Shown here: positions 8,040 through 9,586 of the stretch, piece by piece | Layout: every line of letters begins with the position of its first letter | Position numbering within the stretch: position 1 is the first letter of the stretch | Source: an uncultured bacterium | Lineage (GTDB): Bacteria; Verrucomicrobiota; Lentisphaeria; Victivallales; Victivallaceae | NCBI GenBank assembly: GCA_900551245.1 | Contig: URVC01000093.1 | Coordinates: forward strand, 1 to 9,586 | Direction of reading: 5' to 3' | DNA length: 9,586 bases | Notes under the pieces: generated by a model | Database searches by the model: none | Told to the model about the DNA's origin: nothing | What the model saw: the letters and a program-made list of their open reading frames with translations, nothing else | Translations under genes and position numbers: made by a program

Positions 8040-9032
8040 TCATACAGTGCGACATGCCGGCAGCGGGCAGAGCGAACGCCGATCCACCAGTTCCGGCATG
8101 ATGGTGATCTGGGTTTCAAACCCGCTCTTCCCGGAGAGGATATTGGCGGCCATTTCCATAACCGCCTCAGCGATCTTGCGCTTGGAAATATCGATGGTGG
8201 CAAGCTCCTCTATGCCGGGCATCTCAACATTGCCGAAGCCGAGAATACTCAGGTCTCCCGGCACATCAACCTGCAACGCTCGAAGCGCCTGGAGCATCTT
8301 CAACGCACCGTAGTCGGAAATGGCGAACAGCGCGGAGAAATCGTACTCGCCCGCCCGGAAGGCACGGGCAAACCGGGAGATCATCGGCTCCGGAACGTCG
8401 CCGGGATGCATGCCGCAGTCGAGCATCGTGACACTGCAGCCGCAGGTGGAGGCAGTGAATTGAAAACTCCGCACCGCCGACTCCACTGTCAGCATATGCG
8501 GTTCACAGTAGAGCAGCCCGATGCGGCGGTGCCCCAGTTGCGCGAGATGACGTGCCGCCAACGCTCCGCCGGCGACGTCATCTCCGCAAACATAACGTAT
8601 CTCCTTAAATGGCACGGCATTCGAACAGAGGATCACCGGTGCTGCCGCGCGGCTGATCTGAAAGATCTGAAGTGGTGAAAGCTGGTCATTGGTAATTGAG
8701 TCGATCACGATAAGATCTGCATTGTAGTTGTTGAGCGTAGCACAGATATCTTCGCGATAATCAAAGAGAATGATCTCCAGGTTGAAATGGTGCTTTTTCG
8801 CCGCCCATTCCAGCTCACGCTGGATTTGCCGCAGATAGGGGCTGTCCCAGTCCGGGTGAAACATCAGAATCTTCGGAGCATTTCCGGAACGGTCCCGGCG
8901 GACGAACATCCCCTGCCGCGGCACCGACTCGAGCAGTCCGCGCTCTTTCAGCAGGGCTATTGCCGGACTCACCGTCGCCTGGCTGACCTGATATTCCGCC
9001 ATCAGCTGCCGCACGGTTGGAAAAGGTGGGGG
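8040..9032 (-). pseudogene. GntR/LacI-type sugar-responsive transcriptional regulator, 5'-truncated
   Basis: Recognisable coding sequence runs from FPTVRQLMAEYQ (codon at 9023) to the stop at 8042-8040, about 327 residues. It starts with the second half of a GntR winged helix-turn-helix (VSQATVS...ALLKERGLLES, then the wing VPRQGMFV). A complete LacI-type periplasmic-binding-like effector domain follows, from KILMFHPD through GDDVAGG, ALFAISDYGALK and ILGFGN to PELVDRRSL. The first helix expected before P-x-P-TVRQL, about 40 residues, is absent. Instead the open frame continues into DNA antisense to an esterase fragment. Candidate starts are ATG at 9095 (chimeric leader) or 9002 (within the HTH); neither has a good ribosome site. 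The recognition helix also reads TVSPAI where family members usually have Arg or Gln at the Pro position. If intact, it would control the downstream pilin and hydrolase in response to a sugar. A functional chimeric product cannot be excluded. Confidence 0.75.
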
Positions 9033-9038
9033 CAGCAA

Positions 9039-9407
9039 AATGGAGAGGCCGTTTTTCGTCGAGTCCTCCACGTGCCGCCCGAATGCGCCGGCCATGACCT
9101 GACGATTTCCCTGGGCATTATCGATGACTTTGATCAGACCTTTTTCTACGGCGTGAAAGTTGGCGAAGTGAGCAAAGGGTATCAGATTCCGCGAAAATAT
9201 CTGGTTCCGGGGAAATTGGTGAAACCGGGTCCCAACCTGATTTCCGTACGTTTGTTTGACTGTCTGGGAACCGGCGGATTCATCGGCGCACCGGATTCGT
9301 TCATGGCGGACTCCCCCAAGCTCTCGGGAAGCGGCCTGTACCATCGAGACTATCGCAACGACGTATTTCAAAGTTCCGACGATCCCTGTCGGTATTACCG
9401 ATGGTAA
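9039..9407 (+). pseudogene. C-terminal fragment of a sialate O-acetylesterase / GH2-like beta-sandwich protein
   Basis: About 122 residues from NGEAVFRR to a natural-looking C-terminus DDPCRYYRW and TAA at 9405-9407. The pattern FRR-x-LHVPPE-x-AGHDL, LSLGIIDDFDQTFFYG, then PRKYLVPGKLVKPGPN and VRLFD...GGF matches the galactose-binding jelly roll found in sialate O-acetylesterases and related GH2 proteins. There is no start codon or ribosome site at its left edge, and the SGNH catalytic part of an esterase would lie upstream. That place is occupied by the regulator on the opposite strand. The frame stays open upstream to 8787, but only as antisense of the regulator. I read this as a gene remnant cut at the same point as the regulator. 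The exact family is less certain than the fold. Confidence 0.65.
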
Positions 9408-9440
9408 CCCTTGCAACGGGAAATCGGAAGTTTCATCGAA

Positions 9441-9449
9441 AGGAGGTGA
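9441..9449 (+). promoter_or_regulatory. Perfect Shine-Dalgarno AGGAGGTGA before a short ORF
   Basis: AGGAGGTGA matches the full anti-Shine-Dalgarno and lies 8 nt before TTG at 9458. The AGGTG part (9444-9448) can pair with CACCT at 9464-9468 or GGTG with CACC at 9453-9456, so it could be masked in a local hairpin. Confidence 0.55.
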
Positions 9450-9457
9450 AAGCACCA

Positions 9458-9532
9458 TTGATCCACCTGCTGTTCTCACGCCGTTCTCCGTTCCACCGGA
9501 AGGGCTGGGAACCCGAAAAAACATCGCAATAG
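9458..9532 (+). CDS. Short 24-codon reading frame, function unknown
   Basis: It starts at TTG 9458, 8 nt after AGGAGGTGA, and stops at TAG 9530-9532. The peptide is short and basic, rich in Arg, Lys, Ser and Pro (contains FSRRSPFHRKGWEPE). It ends 12 nt before the ATG of the next gene, whose own ribosome site (AAAGGAGA) directly follows the TAG. This fits a leader peptide or translationally coupled small gene. It could equally be the remnant of a pilin's basic N-terminal leader whose hydrophobic helix is lost, since Lentisphaerota pilins often begin with similar basic stretches. I do not recognise it as any named protein. Only the ribosome site supports translation. Confidence 0.35.
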   Translation: MIHLLFSRRSPFHRKGWEPEKTSQ

Positions 9533-9544
9533 AAAGGAGATGGT

Positions 9545-9586
9545 ATGATAAATAGCTGACGTTCGCGGTTTCTGCTTGCGGCGTGT
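9545..9586 (+). pseudogene. Start of a further (exported?) gene with in-frame TGA at codon 5, runs off the window
   Basis: AAAGGAGA (9533-9540) sits 4 nt before the ATG at 9545. The frame reads M-I-N-S, then TGA (9557-9559), then RSRFLLAAC to the window edge. The residues after the stop, two arginines followed by a hydrophobic run, look like a signal-peptide start in the same frame. So either the gene has a nonsense mutation or sequencing error (CGA or TGG to TGA would do it), or translation really starts further right, outside what can be judged. The product is unknown because only 14 codons are visible. Confidence 0.35.

Noticed and set aside
8787..9038. Upstream extension of the esterase-fragment frame
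   Set aside because: It is antisense to the regulator's DNA-binding and effector domains and does not match the esterase family.
9033..9524. N-terminal extension of the regulator frame up to 9524
   Set aside because: Its residues are antisense to the recognisable esterase/GH2-like fragment and resemble no GntR N-terminus. I treat it as an accidentally open frame.

Overview
The window looks like the chromosome of a Lentisphaerota bacterium close to Victivallis. Three things point there. The coding DNA is GC-rich. There is a type II pseudopilin-like protein with an FTLIELLIVIAIIAIL segment and a C-terminal His-x10-Asp-Gly motif, a protein class greatly expanded in that phylum. The pilin also sits beside very large secreted glycosidases and a GntR/LacI hybrid regulator. 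The assignment rests on gene style only.

Layout: a large secreted multidomain family-2 glycoside hydrolase (24-3956, +) faces a secreted clan GH-A hydrolase with a C-terminal CBM9-like module (4353-6827, -), tail to tail across about 400 bp of non-coding DNA. Upstream of the second hydrolase on the minus strand are the pseudopilin-like gene (7181-7987) and a sugar-sensing GntR/LacI-type regulator (8040 to about 9032). Regulator, pilin and hydrolase therefore run in one direction. A plus-strand fragment of about 125 codons (about 9039-9407) is the C-terminal part of a sialate O-acetylesterase or GH2-like beta-sandwich protein. It is followed by a 24-codon reading frame with a perfect Shine-Dalgarno (9458-9532) and the first codons of another gene that meets an in-frame TGA (9545-9586).

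The genes form a polysaccharide-use locus: two exported glycosidases with accessory binding modules, a regulator expected to sense a sugar, and a pilin-like surface or secretion component. There are signs of decay or rearrangement. The regulator and the esterase fragment lie back to back, and both lose their 5' ends at the same roughly 10-bp junction near 9030-9042. The family-2 hydrolase lacks the stretch that normally carries its acid/base glutamate. The gene at the right edge has a stop at codon 5. Either this strain has a degraded accessory locus, or the assembly contains errors or a chimeric join; reads across these points would decide.

I found no tRNA, rRNA, CRISPR array, transposase or integrase.
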